From: Acidobacteriota bacterium
GTDB lineage: Bacteria; Acidobacteriota; Terriglobia; UBA7540
Direction of reading: 5' to 3'
DNA length: 64,000 nt
Assembly: GCA_004298155.1 (NCBI GenBank)
Contig: SCRD01000016.1
Location: forward strand, 241,162-305,161
Below the pieces are notes generated by a model. It was not told the DNA's origin and did no database searches. It saw nothing but the letters and a program-made list of their open reading frames with translations. Below are positions 27,349 to 34,767 of the stretch, piece after piece. How positions within the stretch are numbered: the stretch's first letter is position 1; every line of letters begins with the position of its first letter. Made by a program: the position numbers and the translations under genes.

Positions 27349-29124
27349 ATGGGAGCGATACAACGGATCACGTCCGTCCGATTCTCTCGGTACAAGGCAT
27401 TTCGAGAATATTCACTCACGTTAGACCGTTTCAACATCCTAGTTGGGCCTAATAATTCGGGGAAGTCAACCATCCTCAGCGCGTTCCGAATTCTCGCGGA
27501 AGGAATACGCAAGGCCAGAAGCAAGTCCCCCGCTCTCATACAAGGCCCGAACGGGGAGACTCGGGGCTACCAGGTCGGTTTGGGGGACGTCCCCATCGCT
27601 ACTGAAAATGTTTTTTACAACTACGATGAAGAGAAACCCGCCAGCGTCCGGTTTCGGGTATCAACAGACGACTACCTAACTCTCTTCTTCCCGGAGCGCG
27701 GGATCTGCAATCTGATATGCGAAACGTCTGGCAGGCCCATCACCTCACCATCATCATTTCGGCAACGGTTCAGCCTCGACATCGGATTTGTCCCCGTGCT
27801 GGGCCCTGTGGAACACCACGAGCCACTCTACCAAAAGGAAGCCGCTCGGGTGGCGCTCCTAACCCACCGAGCGGCAAGAAACTTCAGGAACATCTGGTAC
27901 CATTATCCAGAACACTTCGAAGATTTTCGCTCACTTGTCCAGACCACTTGGCCCGGGATGGATATTAAGAGGCCGGAAGTTGATGCGGCCGATGGGCCAC
28001 CTCTACTTCGAATGTTTTGTCCAGAAGAGAGGATTGACAGAGAGATTTTCTGGGCCGGTTTTGGCTTTCAGGTTTGGTGCCAGATGCTCACGTTCATGGT
28101 AGCAAACAGCACTGCCTCTTTATTCATAATTGATGAACCCGACATCTACTTGCACTCGGACCTACAGCGACAGCTGGTTAGTGCCCTAAGGTCCCTCGGG
28201 CCCGACATTTTGCTTGCAACGCATTCGACTGAAATCATCTCTGAAGCTGATCCGGACGAGATCCTCGTCATCACGAAGAAGGCGCGAGCAGCAAGGCGGG
28301 TTGCCGACCCTTCCCAGCTGCGGTCGATTTTCGCTACTCTGGGCTCGAACCTCAACCCTACGCTAACTCAGCTTTCGCGCTCGAAGCGGGCCGTCTTTGT
28401 CGAGGGAAAGGATTTCCAGATTTTCTCAAGATTTGCGGCAAAGCTGGGATTTCGTACCGTGGCCACCCGATCAGATTTCGCTGTCGTACCGACCGAGGGC
28501 TTTAATCCTTCAAGGGTTAAGGCATTCAAGGAGGGCGTGGAAGCTACCTTGGCGACCAAGGTATCTGCTGCGGTCGTGTTCGACCGCGACTACCGGTCTG
28601 ACTCGGAGGTTCACTCTGAATTGTCGCTGCTCGAGTCTTTCTGTGACTATGCCCACATTCACTCAAAGAAGGAATTGGAAAATTTCCTGCTAGTCCCCGA
28701 CGCATTGAACGCGGCGATTACTCGGCGCATTGCCGAGCAAAACAAGCGAACGGGAGGCGCAGTGTGCTTCGCGGAGAACATCGAGGCGCTCCTCTTAACG
28801 TTAACTGATGCTATGAAGAACGACGTAGCGGCACAGTACCTCAAACGTCAGCACCCGTTCTCAAAATCCCTCGACAAGTCGCTCGACGACTCAACCGTGA
28901 CCAGCCAACTGCTCTCGGCCTTCGATGATAAGTGGCGAAAGCTCAATACACGACTCGATATGATATCCGGGAAAGAGCTGCTTTCGCGGTTAAACGCGCA
29001 TCTGCAAGGGGCCTACAGCATAACGGTGACTCCCAATCTGATAATCGAGGCGATGAACGCTTCCGATGTGTCAACGGAGATGCACGAGATAATTTCTTCC
29101 CTGAGCAAGTTCGCCGCGGGATGA
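27349..29124 (+). CDS. OLD-like ATPase with TOPRIM nuclease domain, candidate defence protein
   Basis: A 591-aa protein. AGGA lies about 7 nt before the ATG at 27349. The N-terminal ABC-type ATPase half has Walker A GPNNSGKST (33-41), a signature-like FWAGFGFQVW (about 234-243), Walker B LFIIDEP (258-264) and the H-loop ATHS (290-293). The C-terminal half has TOPRIM-like motifs: VEGKD (351-355), FDRD (411-414) and KKELENFLL (440-448). This ATPase+TOPRIM order defines OLD-family nucleases, which include phage P2 Old and the GajA subunit of Gabija. No UvrD-like partner (gajB) is next to it, so a single-gene class 1 OLD-like protein fits best. Phage defence or DNA-repair nuclease activity is inferred from family and its accessory location. 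Confidence 0.85.
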   Translation: MGAIQRITSVRFSRYKAFREYSLTLDRFNILVGPNNSGKSTILSAFRILAEGIRKARSKSPALIQGPNGETRGYQVGLGDVPIATENVFYNYDEEKPASVRFRVSTDDYLTLFFPERGICNLICETSGRPITSPSSFRQRFSLDIGFVPVLGPVEHHEPLYQKEAARVALLTHRAARNFRNIWYHYPEHFEDFRSLVQTTWPGMDIKRPEVDAADGPPLLRMFCPEERIDREIFWAGFGFQVWCQMLTFMVANSTASLFIIDEPDIYLHSDLQRQLVSALRSLGPDILLATHSTEIISEADPDEILVITKKARAARRVADPSQLRSIFATLGSNLNPTLTQLSRSKRAVFVEGKDFQIFSRFAAKLGFRTVATRSDFAVVPTEGFNPSRVKAFKEGVEATLATKVSAAVVFDRDYRSDSEVHSELSLLESFCDYAHIHSKKELENFLLVPDALNAAITRRIAEQNKRTGGAVCFAENIEALLLTLTDAMKNDVAAQYLKRQHPFSKSLDKSLDDSTVTSQLLSAFDDKWRKLNTRLDMISGKELLSRLNAHLQGAYSITVTPNLIIEAMNASDVSTEMHEIISSLSKFAAG

Positions 29125-29217
29125 CAAGCGCACCGATTGTGCCGTGGGTCTTTTGGGCATGGGAATTTGGCGTCCGCACACATCGCAAAAGCAGCGACGT
29201 ATGCGCGACCCACCCAG

Positions 29218-29445
29218 TCAATCCTCTCGGAATAGCACCCACACCATGAAACAGATCCAGCCGATACCAAGAATCGCGAGATACGTATCGACTAACGCTA
29301 GCATCCACTGACGGTGTTTCCAGTAACCAACCACAGAAGGGACACCATAGAAGAGTACGGCGAGCGCTGCGACAATCCAGAAAATCGCTCCGCCATTCCG
29401 CCAGTTGATACGAGGCATCGCTAGAAAGTACCACAAACCTATCAC
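29218..29445 (-). CDS. Small membrane protein, function unknown
   Basis: A 75-aa open frame with two clear transmembrane stretches (IFWIVAALAVLFYGVPSVVG and YLAILGIGWICFMVWVLF) separated by a short charged loop, WKHRQW. Start is either GTG at 29445 or ATG at 29418; neither has a strong ribosome-binding site. The composition is protein-like, unlike the overlapping frames. It lies between the OLD-like gene (convergent, 93 bp away) and the DUF559 element. Whether it is expressed or linked to either neighbour cannot be told. Confidence 0.45.
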   Translation of the reverse strand: MIGLWYFLAMPRINWRNGGAIFWIVAALAVLFYGVPSVVGYWKHRQWMLALVDTYLAILGIGWICFMVWVLFRED

Positions 29446-29496
29446 AAAAAGACCTATGCTCTACCCACCTTAGGCGGCGCGAACGAGTCGCCAGCG

Positions 29497-29645
29497 AGGT
29501 CACACACGCTACAATGCATGTGTCAGCCGGGAGAATATTAGACCGGAGCCCTCTCCGAGGGGAGAGGGTGCCCCGCAGCGCCGGGGCGGGTGAGGGGTCA
29601 TTTCAGACGTGCGAACCAGCACCCAGCGCGTTCGCGAATTGCGCC
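29497..29645 (+). repeat. Long direct repeat D1 (leader, R3 palindrome, DUF559 start)
   Basis: About 149 bp, roughly 90% identical to 31501-31650. It contains a small hairpin (CACACGC-tacaat-GCATGTG), the 54-bp palindrome R3 (29547-29600, ending GGCGGGTGAGGGGTCA) and the first 12 or so codons of the DUF559 gene. The second copy of this block stops inside the DUF559 coding sequence. Confidence 0.85.
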
Positions 29646-29974
29646 ACACGCAGACTGGAGCTGAAAAGGCGGCCTGGCATTTGCTGCGAGGCAGGCGCCT
29701 GGGCCTGAAATTCCGCCGCCAGTATCCCATCGAAAATCACGTCGTTGATTTTTATTGCTGCGAGCTCCGCCTGGCCGTGGAACTCGATGGAGGCGTCCAC
29801 TCGCAGCCCAGCCAGATGAAAAAGGATGCAGCGAAGGATGCGTACCTTAGAAAGATTGGCGTGCGCGTGCTCAGGTTGCCGAATGGGTTGGTGACCGAGG
29901 ACCCGGACGGATTTGTCCGAAAAGTGCGCGAAGCAGCAGAGCTGGTGCGGAGTGCGGGGCGGGGAAGAAAGTGA
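29609..29974 (+). CDS. DUF559 endonuclease-like protein framed by inverted palindromes
   Basis: A 121-aa DUF559 (Vsr/restriction-endonuclease-like fold) protein. Family features: RELRHTQTGAEKAAWHLLRG (helical N-terminus), FRRQYPI, and the core VDFYCCELRLAVELDGGVH, where Asp47, Glu58 and Asp60 would sit in a PD-(D/E)xK-type site. YLRKIGVRVLRLPN follows. The GTG at 29609 is the only start that fits; no good ribosome-binding site is visible, because the upstream palindrome ends 8 bp before it. The TGA stop (29972-29974) is the first three bases of the inverted downstream palindrome. The gene fills the space between the two palindromes almost exactly. DNA cleavage is inferred from the fold; the biological role of DUF559 proteins is not established. 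Confidence 0.85.
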   Translation: MRTSTQRVRELRHTQTGAEKAAWHLLRGRRLGLKFRRQYPIENHVVDFYCCELRLAVELDGGVHSQPSQMKKDAAKDAYLRKIGVRVLRLPNGLVTEDPDGFVRKVREAAELVRSAGRGRK

Positions 29975-30220
29975 CCCCTCACCCGCCGTCGTACCTTCGG
30001 CACCCTCTCCCCAGGGGAGAGGGCTTTGCATTTCAAAGAGGCCCATCACGCCAGGTCGTGGCATCCTCTCTCCACGGGAGAGGGCCTTGATTTCGAAGAG
30101 ACCCTTCACATCAGGCCGTGACACCGTCCTCCCCAAGGGAGAGAGTTCTAATTTCTTCGAGGAAGTCACCCCTCACCCGTCACGCCGGGTCGTGACACCC
30201 TCTCGCCAGGGGAGAGGGCT
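29972..30220. repeat. Array of R-family palindromes downstream of DUF559
   Basis: R4 (29972-30025) is a 54-bp inverse of R3, beginning TGACCCCTCACCCGCC and ending CCCTCTCCCCAGGGGAGAGG(GCT). Three more diverged units follow at about 30053, 30110 and 30165. Each has a C-rich/G-rich hairpin (for example CCTCTCTCCACGGGAGAGG) and a GTCGTGnCA/GGCCGTGACA spacer, with linkers of about 15-20 nt. The region to 30270 contains no gene. The hairpins may also act as a 3' transcript barrier for both flanking genes. Confidence 0.75.
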
Positions 30221-30270
30221 TTGAATTTTTTGGGGAGTGGGTGGTGCAGACATTGATTTCGCTCACCCAT

Positions 30271-31242
30271 TTAGCTGGCTGGGGCGGGCGTTGCCGGGGC
30301 TACTTTCGTGACGGGGAAGCCACGATCGCGCCACGCGTGCAATCCGCCGGCAAGCGGCCACACGTGCTGCAATCCCCTGCGCCGAAGCGCCAGAGCAACG
30401 CGCGCACTGGTGAATTCACTCGGACAAGTGCAGTAGATCACGATATGACGATTGGGTGTGTCCAGCGGGCCTATTGCCCTTATGTCCCGTTCAATATGAT
30501 GTGGATTGATTCGCACCGCGCCGGGAATACCCTGAAGCTCTTGAACGGACCGTCTGTTCCGCCGCACATCCAGAATCAGCATGTCGTCGCCCGCGCGCAG
30601 TTTGTCCCAAAGCTGTTCAGGCGTGATTCGCGCCAATCTGAATTCATGCAGGAAGCGGAGCCAACGGACAGCTTTGCGAACAATGTAGAAGCCGAGTGCC
30701 GCGGCTAACAGGATGACCAGCAGAACTCCCATCCTCGATGCGTATGCCGCCACCAGATCCAGTTGTTTACGAAAGACAAAGCCCAGCGTGGTGTAGACTC
30801 CCGACCAGAGAGTGGCTCCCAGTGCATCGAAGAAGAGAAACTGCGTCCGAGTCGTGTCCGTCGCTCCTGCCAATGGAACTGCGAAAGCATCGATGCCGAT
30901 TACAAACTTTGAACCCAGGAACAACCTCACACCATGCCGGCCAAAGGACTCTTCTGCTTTCCGCACACAACCCTCTGGATCTTTGGATATCCCGCAGGCG
31001 AGATGCAGAATTTTTCTGCCCCATCTCCGACCAGCCTCGAACCACGCCAGGTCCGCCAACGCCAGGGCGAGGGCCGAAAGAAACACGATGGCCTCGAGGT
31101 TTAGCTTGCCGGAGGCCGCCAGCGCGCCGGCCGCCAGAAGAATCAAATTGCCCGGAACCGGCAAACCGGCCTGACCTCCCAGCACGGAAATAAACACCAG
31201 CCAGTAACCGTGTTTCGCGAGAAAGTGGACCAAATCATTCAT
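30271..31242 (-). CDS. DedA/VTT membrane protein fused to a rhodanese domain
   Basis: About 323 aa from the ATG at 31242 (AAGG 8 nt upstream); the open frame reaches farther upstream into a repeat but that part is not protein-like. Residues 1-205 form a DedA/SNARE-associated (VTT) membrane domain with the motif GGQAGLPVPGNLIL, the helix LEAIVFLSALALALADLAW, and FGRHGVRLFLGSKFVIG. Residues about 215-315 are a rhodanese domain with the catalytic Cys in IYCTCPSEFTSA and WPLAGGLHAWRDRG at the end. This fusion is known in many bacteria. DedA proteins are lipid-carrier flippases or transporters; the rhodanese half may carry persulfide sulfur. It stands alone among repeats. Confidence 0.88.
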   Translation of the reverse strand: MNDLVHFLAKHGYWLVFISVLGGQAGLPVPGNLILLAAGALAASGKLNLEAIVFLSALALALADLAWFEAGRRWGRKILHLACGISKDPEGCVRKAEESFGRHGVRLFLGSKFVIGIDAFAVPLAGATDTTRTQFLFFDALGATLWSGVYTTLGFVFRKQLDLVAAYASRMGVLLVILLAAALGFYIVRKAVRWLRFLHEFRLARITPEQLWDKLRAGDDMLILDVRRNRRSVQELQGIPGAVRINPHHIERDIRAIGPLDTPNRHIVIYCTCPSEFTSARVALALRRRGLQHVWPLAGGLHAWRDRGFPVTKVAPATPAPAS

Positions 31243-31402
31243 GCATGAACCTTCAGCAGCAATAGCCCATCCGCCTGCGTCTAAATAGGCGGACCTGGCT
31301 CCGAGTGCTGAGCCCAAACGCACGGGGCAGATGGTTGAATTATAACGATTGTGGCTCCCGCAGGGCGACTTCCCCTTGCCGCTCCAAGCCAGCAGGCAGC
31401 GG

Positions 31403-31494
31403 GTAGCGCAGAGTTGTTTGTGAACTCTGCGGCTTTTAATCTTAAACAACAAAACCGCAGAGTAATTCCGCAGGGCGGGACAACTCTGCGCTAC
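31403..31494. repeat. Nested palindrome C2 (MITE-like, GTAG feet)
   Basis: Ninety-two bp with perfect outer inverted ends GTAGCGCAGAGTTGT / ACAACTCTGCGCTAC and a second inner pair (ACTCTGCGGCTTTT / AAAACCGCAGAGT). Read from either end it starts GTAG followed by a hairpin (CGCAGAGTT-gtttgtg-AACTCTGCG), which matches a REP doublet. Confidence 0.75.
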
Positions 31495-31500
31495 GATCCC

Positions 31501-31650
31501 AGGTCGCACACGCTACAATGCGTGTGTCAGCCGAGAGAAAAATCAGCCTGGAGCCCTCTCCGAGGGGAGAGGGTGCCCCGCAGCGCCGGGGCGGGTGAGG
31601 GGTCATTTCAGACGTGCGAATCAGCACCCAGCGCGTTCGCGAGCCGCGCC
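31501..31650 (+). repeat. Long direct repeat D2 (second DUF559-element copy)
   Basis: Near-identical to 29497-29645: leader hairpin CACACGC-tacaat-GCGTGTG (perfect here), R-family palindrome at 31552-31605 and the beginning of a DUF559 coding sequence. Homology stops abruptly at GCGCC (31650). Confidence 0.85.
31614..31650 (+). pseudogene. Truncated DUF559 5' end
   Basis: In frame from GTG at 31614 the codons give MRISTQRVREPRP, matching MRTSTQRVRELRH of the intact gene at 29609. After 31650 the similarity ends and a different palindromic sequence begins. Only the first dozen codons remain, with no coding capacity. Confidence 0.75.
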
Positions 31651-31652
31651 CC

Positions 31653-31782
31653 GTCATTCCGGGCCCGCAAGGCGGGAGAGGAATCCGCTGTTCTCGCCGG
31701 GAAGAACAAAACAGATTCTTCGGCCAGAGATCGGCCTCAGAATGGCCTACGATGTGCGGCCGACTCAGCTCCACAGGATGAC
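31653..31782. repeat. GTCAT-ended repeat
   Basis: A non-coding stretch begins GTCATTCCGGGCCCGC and ends CCACAGGATGAC, so GTCAT/ATGAC form the termini, as in the element at 142-209. It abuts the broken end of direct repeat D2 and may mark the insertion that truncated it. Confidence 0.35.
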
Positions 31783-31855
31783 GAGCGAAGAGAGGATCAG
31801 CGCCTTTTTGCTTCGAACGTGGCATGGGTCGTCACTTAAAAAGCAGTGTGAGCGG

Positions 31856-31942
31856 GTAACGCAAAGTTGTTTTCCAACCCTGCGGCTTTTGGTCTCGAAG
31901 AGAGGACCGCAGAGTAGCGCGCCGCACACAACTCTGTGCTAC
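31856..31942. repeat. Palindrome C3, diverged copy of C2
   Basis: Starts GTAACGCAAAGTTGT and ends ACAACTCTGTGCTAC, with inner GGCTTTTGG and GGACCGCAGAGT, so it keeps the C2 layout with several substitutions. The rest of the 1.4-kb gap up to 32657 has no recognisable gene; it includes AT-richer sequence from about 32290 that could hold the promoter of the next gene. Confidence 0.6.
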
Positions 31943-32657
31943 CAACTCTTCATCGTCATGATTCGGTCTTTTGGAAGAAACCTGGAGCTGCGGCTGGGAT
32001 CAAACGGACAGCTATCATTTCAGATTTCATTCGCACGATTGTTTGAGGTCACAATTTGTCGCCGCCTGCGGCGGGCGGCGAGATGGCAGGGCGTATTTCT
32101 TCTCGCGCCAGATCAGCCGGTTTCGCATCCGGTCTGGCGGCCCTGGGCGAAGAGTTCCAGTGCCTGCAGCCGGTCTGCCGCGTTGCTGTCTTTTCCCGCT
32201 CGTCACTCGCCGCTCAGAACTGATTACTCAGCACTCAGAACGCATAACCCTAACTCTGCGCCTGTAACTCATCATTCACGATTCAAAGTTTGACTTGGCT
32301 CACACTGGCCTCTGAGAGTAGCCTACATATTGCAATACAAGGCCGGAATGAGACGAATGGGATTTTGCCGATCGAAATTCCAAATTTGGTAGCATATTGA
32401 TAATAGATACCTTACATATAGTGCGTCGGCTTGAGAATTGATCTTTTTCAAAAACGTGTTCACTTTTGCCACAGCCGGTAAAAGTTGCACTGTGGCGTCG
32501 AATCGTGTTTCACCGTCATGCAATCTGGGCATCCCTGGCAGCTCTGAACATTAAAGTCACTCCTGCCGGTTGCATTCGGTTGGCGGCTGGGTGTATGTTG
32601 TCGGTTTTGCGGGAACGAACTTTGAGATCTGAGATAAATCCATCGGAGGGAATTACT

Positions 32658-34724
32658 TTGATCATCCGCCGCTTCATCGTACTGTTGATGTTGTGCTTCG
32701 GCTGCGGGCCGCTCGTCGCGGCCGAACTTCCGCTTTCGCCCTACCCGCAGCAGGTCTCCGCGGGCAAAGGAGAATTCGTTACCAGGAGTAAGGTGGCCAT
32801 CGACGTTATCAGCAAAGACGCCGACGACCACTTTGCCGCCACTCTGCTGGCGGAAGATCTGAAGTCGATTGAGGGAGTTGAAGCAAGCGTCAACACTCGC
32901 GCCTCCGGCTGGCCTCGCATCGTTCTGGCGCGGACCGAATCCCCCGAGGGGGCGCGCATTCTTGAACGCGCGGGAATAAAGTTTCCCTCGCAGGCCGATG
33001 AAGAAGGCTACGTGATCTCTGTGACTGACCGCCAAGCGGACGTCGTGGCCAAGAGTGCGGCCGGCGTGTTTTATGGCGTCCAGACGCTGCGCCAATTGCT
33101 CCATCCCGGGGAGGGCGGCGGCTCGGCGCATTGCCCCGTTGTCACGATCACGGACTGGCCCGCCATGCGCTGGCGCGGAGTGAGCATCGACATCAGCCGC
33201 GGTCCGTTTCCAACGCTCGCCTCGATCAAGCGTGAGATTGATCTGCTTGCACAGTACAAGATCAACCTCTACTCGCCCTACCTGGAAAACATGTTTGACT
33301 ACCCGAGCCTGCCGCTGGCTGGAGAGCCGGGCGGAGCGCTCACGCCACAGGATGCGGCCGAAATCGTCGCCTATGCGAAGCAGCGCCACATGGTTGTTTT
33401 GCCGGAGCAGGAATCTTTTGGCCATCTGCACCTGCTGCTGGAAAACGAGCAGTTCCAGAACATGGCCGAGCTTCCTTACGGAACAGTGTTGTCGCCGACG
33501 GTCCCTGAGTCCTACCAGTTCATCGGAAAGATGTTTGCTGATCTCAACAAGTATTTTCCGGGACCTTTTTTCCACATAGGAGCTGATGAGACGTATGAGC
33601 TTGGCCAGGGGCGCACAAAGGACCTTGTGGATAAGGAAGGCTACTCGAAAGTGTACGTCGATTATCTTCGCAGGATTGACGACGTCCTTAAGCCTTACCA
33701 CCGCAAAATTCTTTTCTGGGGAGACATGGGCGTCCGCCACCCGGAGGACTTGTCAAATCTGCCCAAAGACATGATCGCCGTGCCCTGGGATTATTCACCC
33801 CGCAAATCCTATGCAAACCAGATCAAGCCCTTTCGCGATGTTGGACTTGAAACGTGGGTCGCACCGGGCGTGAGCAACTGGAGCAGAATTTTTCCGGACT
33901 ATTCTGAGGCTTTGCCCAACATCCGGCAGTTCGTGACCGACGGCAAAAATCTGGGTGCTACAGGCGTTCTCAATACCACCTGGATGGACGACGGAGAGGG
34001 AATGGTGAACTTCACGTGGTACGGACTTGCCTACGGCGCCGCCCAAAGCTGGCAGACCACTGTTGACGACCAGCAGTTCTCAAACGCCTGGGACTGGGCT
34101 TTCTATCGTGCCGACAGCCACGACTTCTCCACCGAAGTGAACACCCTGACGCAGGTCCATGAGGCGCTGCAAAGCGCTATCCACCGGGATGGAAATGACA
34201 GCCTGACCTGGATAGACGCCATGAGCCCGGATGGTCAGAAGTTTTATGCAGGGTGGCAGCCAACGGCACACCAGATTCGCATCCTTGCGGAAAACGTCAT
34301 CTCGAGCGTTCGCGAGCATCGAGCCGAAGCACGCCGTAATGCCGACTTGCTGAATTATGTTGAATTTTCGGCGCGCAGGTTCGACTTCCTCGGGCAGAAG
34401 GCCATCTATTCGAAGGAGATCGCGGACCGTTACGCGGAGGCCCAGGCGAATATCGGTGATCGCAACCAGAGTTTCCGCAGCTTGCGCCAGATCAGCGGGC
34501 CAATGCAGGACATGATGCATCGCACGTTCCTGCTTCGCGCTGAATACGAAAAGCTCTGGCAAGGGGAAAACCGACCGTATTATCTGAAAAATATTTTGGA
34601 TCGCTACGACGCTGAATATAACCGCTGGCAACAGCTTGCGGACCGCATGCGCGAAATCGGAATGGCCTTCCGTACCACGCACAAACTTCCGCCACTGGTC
34701 AAGCCTGACAATTCCTCAAATTAG
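32658..34724 (+). CDS. GH20 beta-N-acetylhexosaminidase-like, secreted
   Basis: About 688 aa. The TTG at 32658 is chosen because GGAGGG lies 7 nt upstream and translation then begins directly with a signal peptide ([21 protein letters not shown]); an earlier in-frame ATG at 32466 would add 64 residues with no signal character. An N-terminal GH20b-type alpha/beta domain ([16 protein letters not shown]) precedes the GH20 barrel: [20 protein letters not shown], then the catalytic pair in [12 protein letters not shown] (Asp310, Glu311). [12 protein letters not shown] and [12 protein letters not shown] carry later active-site aromatics. Exo-removal of N-acetylhexosamines from glycans is inferred. 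It is convergent with the DUF1501 gene. Confidence 0.9.
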   Translation: MIIRRFIVLLMLCFGCGPLVAAELPLSPYPQQVSAGKGEFVTRSKVAIDVISKDADDHFAATLLAEDLKSIEGVEASVNTRASGWPRIVLARTESPEGARILERAGIKFPSQADEEGYVISVTDRQADVVAKSAAGVFYGVQTLRQLLHPGEGGGSAHCPVVTITDWPAMRWRGVSIDISRGPFPTLASIKREIDLLAQYKINLYSPYLENMFDYPSLPLAGEPGGALTPQDAAEIVAYAKQRHMVVLPEQESFGHLHLLLENEQFQNMAELPYGTVLSPTVPESYQFIGKMFADLNKYFPGPFFHIGADETYELGQGRTKDLVDKEGYSKVYVDYLRRIDDVLKPYHRKILFWGDMGVRHPEDLSNLPKDMIAVPWDYSPRKSYANQIKPFRDVGLETWVAPGVSNWSRIFPDYSEALPNIRQFVTDGKNLGATGVLNTTWMDDGEGMVNFTWYGLAYGAAQSWQTTVDDQQFSNAWDWAFYRADSHDFSTEVNTLTQVHEALQSAIHRDGNDSLTWIDAMSPDGQKFYAGWQPTAHQIRILAENVISSVREHRAEARRNADLLNYVEFSARRFDFLGQKAIYSKEIADRYAEAQANIGDRNQSFRSLRQISGPMQDMMHRTFLLRAEYEKLWQGENRPYYLKNILDRYDAEYNRWQQLADRMREIGMAFRTTHKLPPLVKPDNSSN

Positions 34725-34767
34725 GGAACGTCTCGGCAAGACTTGATCAGAAGTTCGGTGACGCATT

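Noticed and set aside
27349..29124. Complete Gabija system
   Set aside because: The GajA-like layout is present but no UvrD-type helicase gene lies on either side, so only a single-gene OLD-like call is justified.
28943..29503. 186-codon minus-strand open frame across the end of the OLD-like gene
   Set aside because: Overlaps a well-supported gene, has Arg/Ser-rich non-protein-like composition and no recognisable domain.
30447..31509. The VTT-rhodanese reading frame starting at 31509
   Set aside because: Its first 89 codons run through a nested palindrome (31403-31494); the ATG at 31242 has a ribosome-binding site and matches the usual start of the family.
32466..32657. ATG at 32466 as the start of the GH20 gene
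   Set aside because: The extra 64 residues are not signal-like, whereas TTG at 32658 has an ideal ribosome-binding site and opens into a signal peptide.
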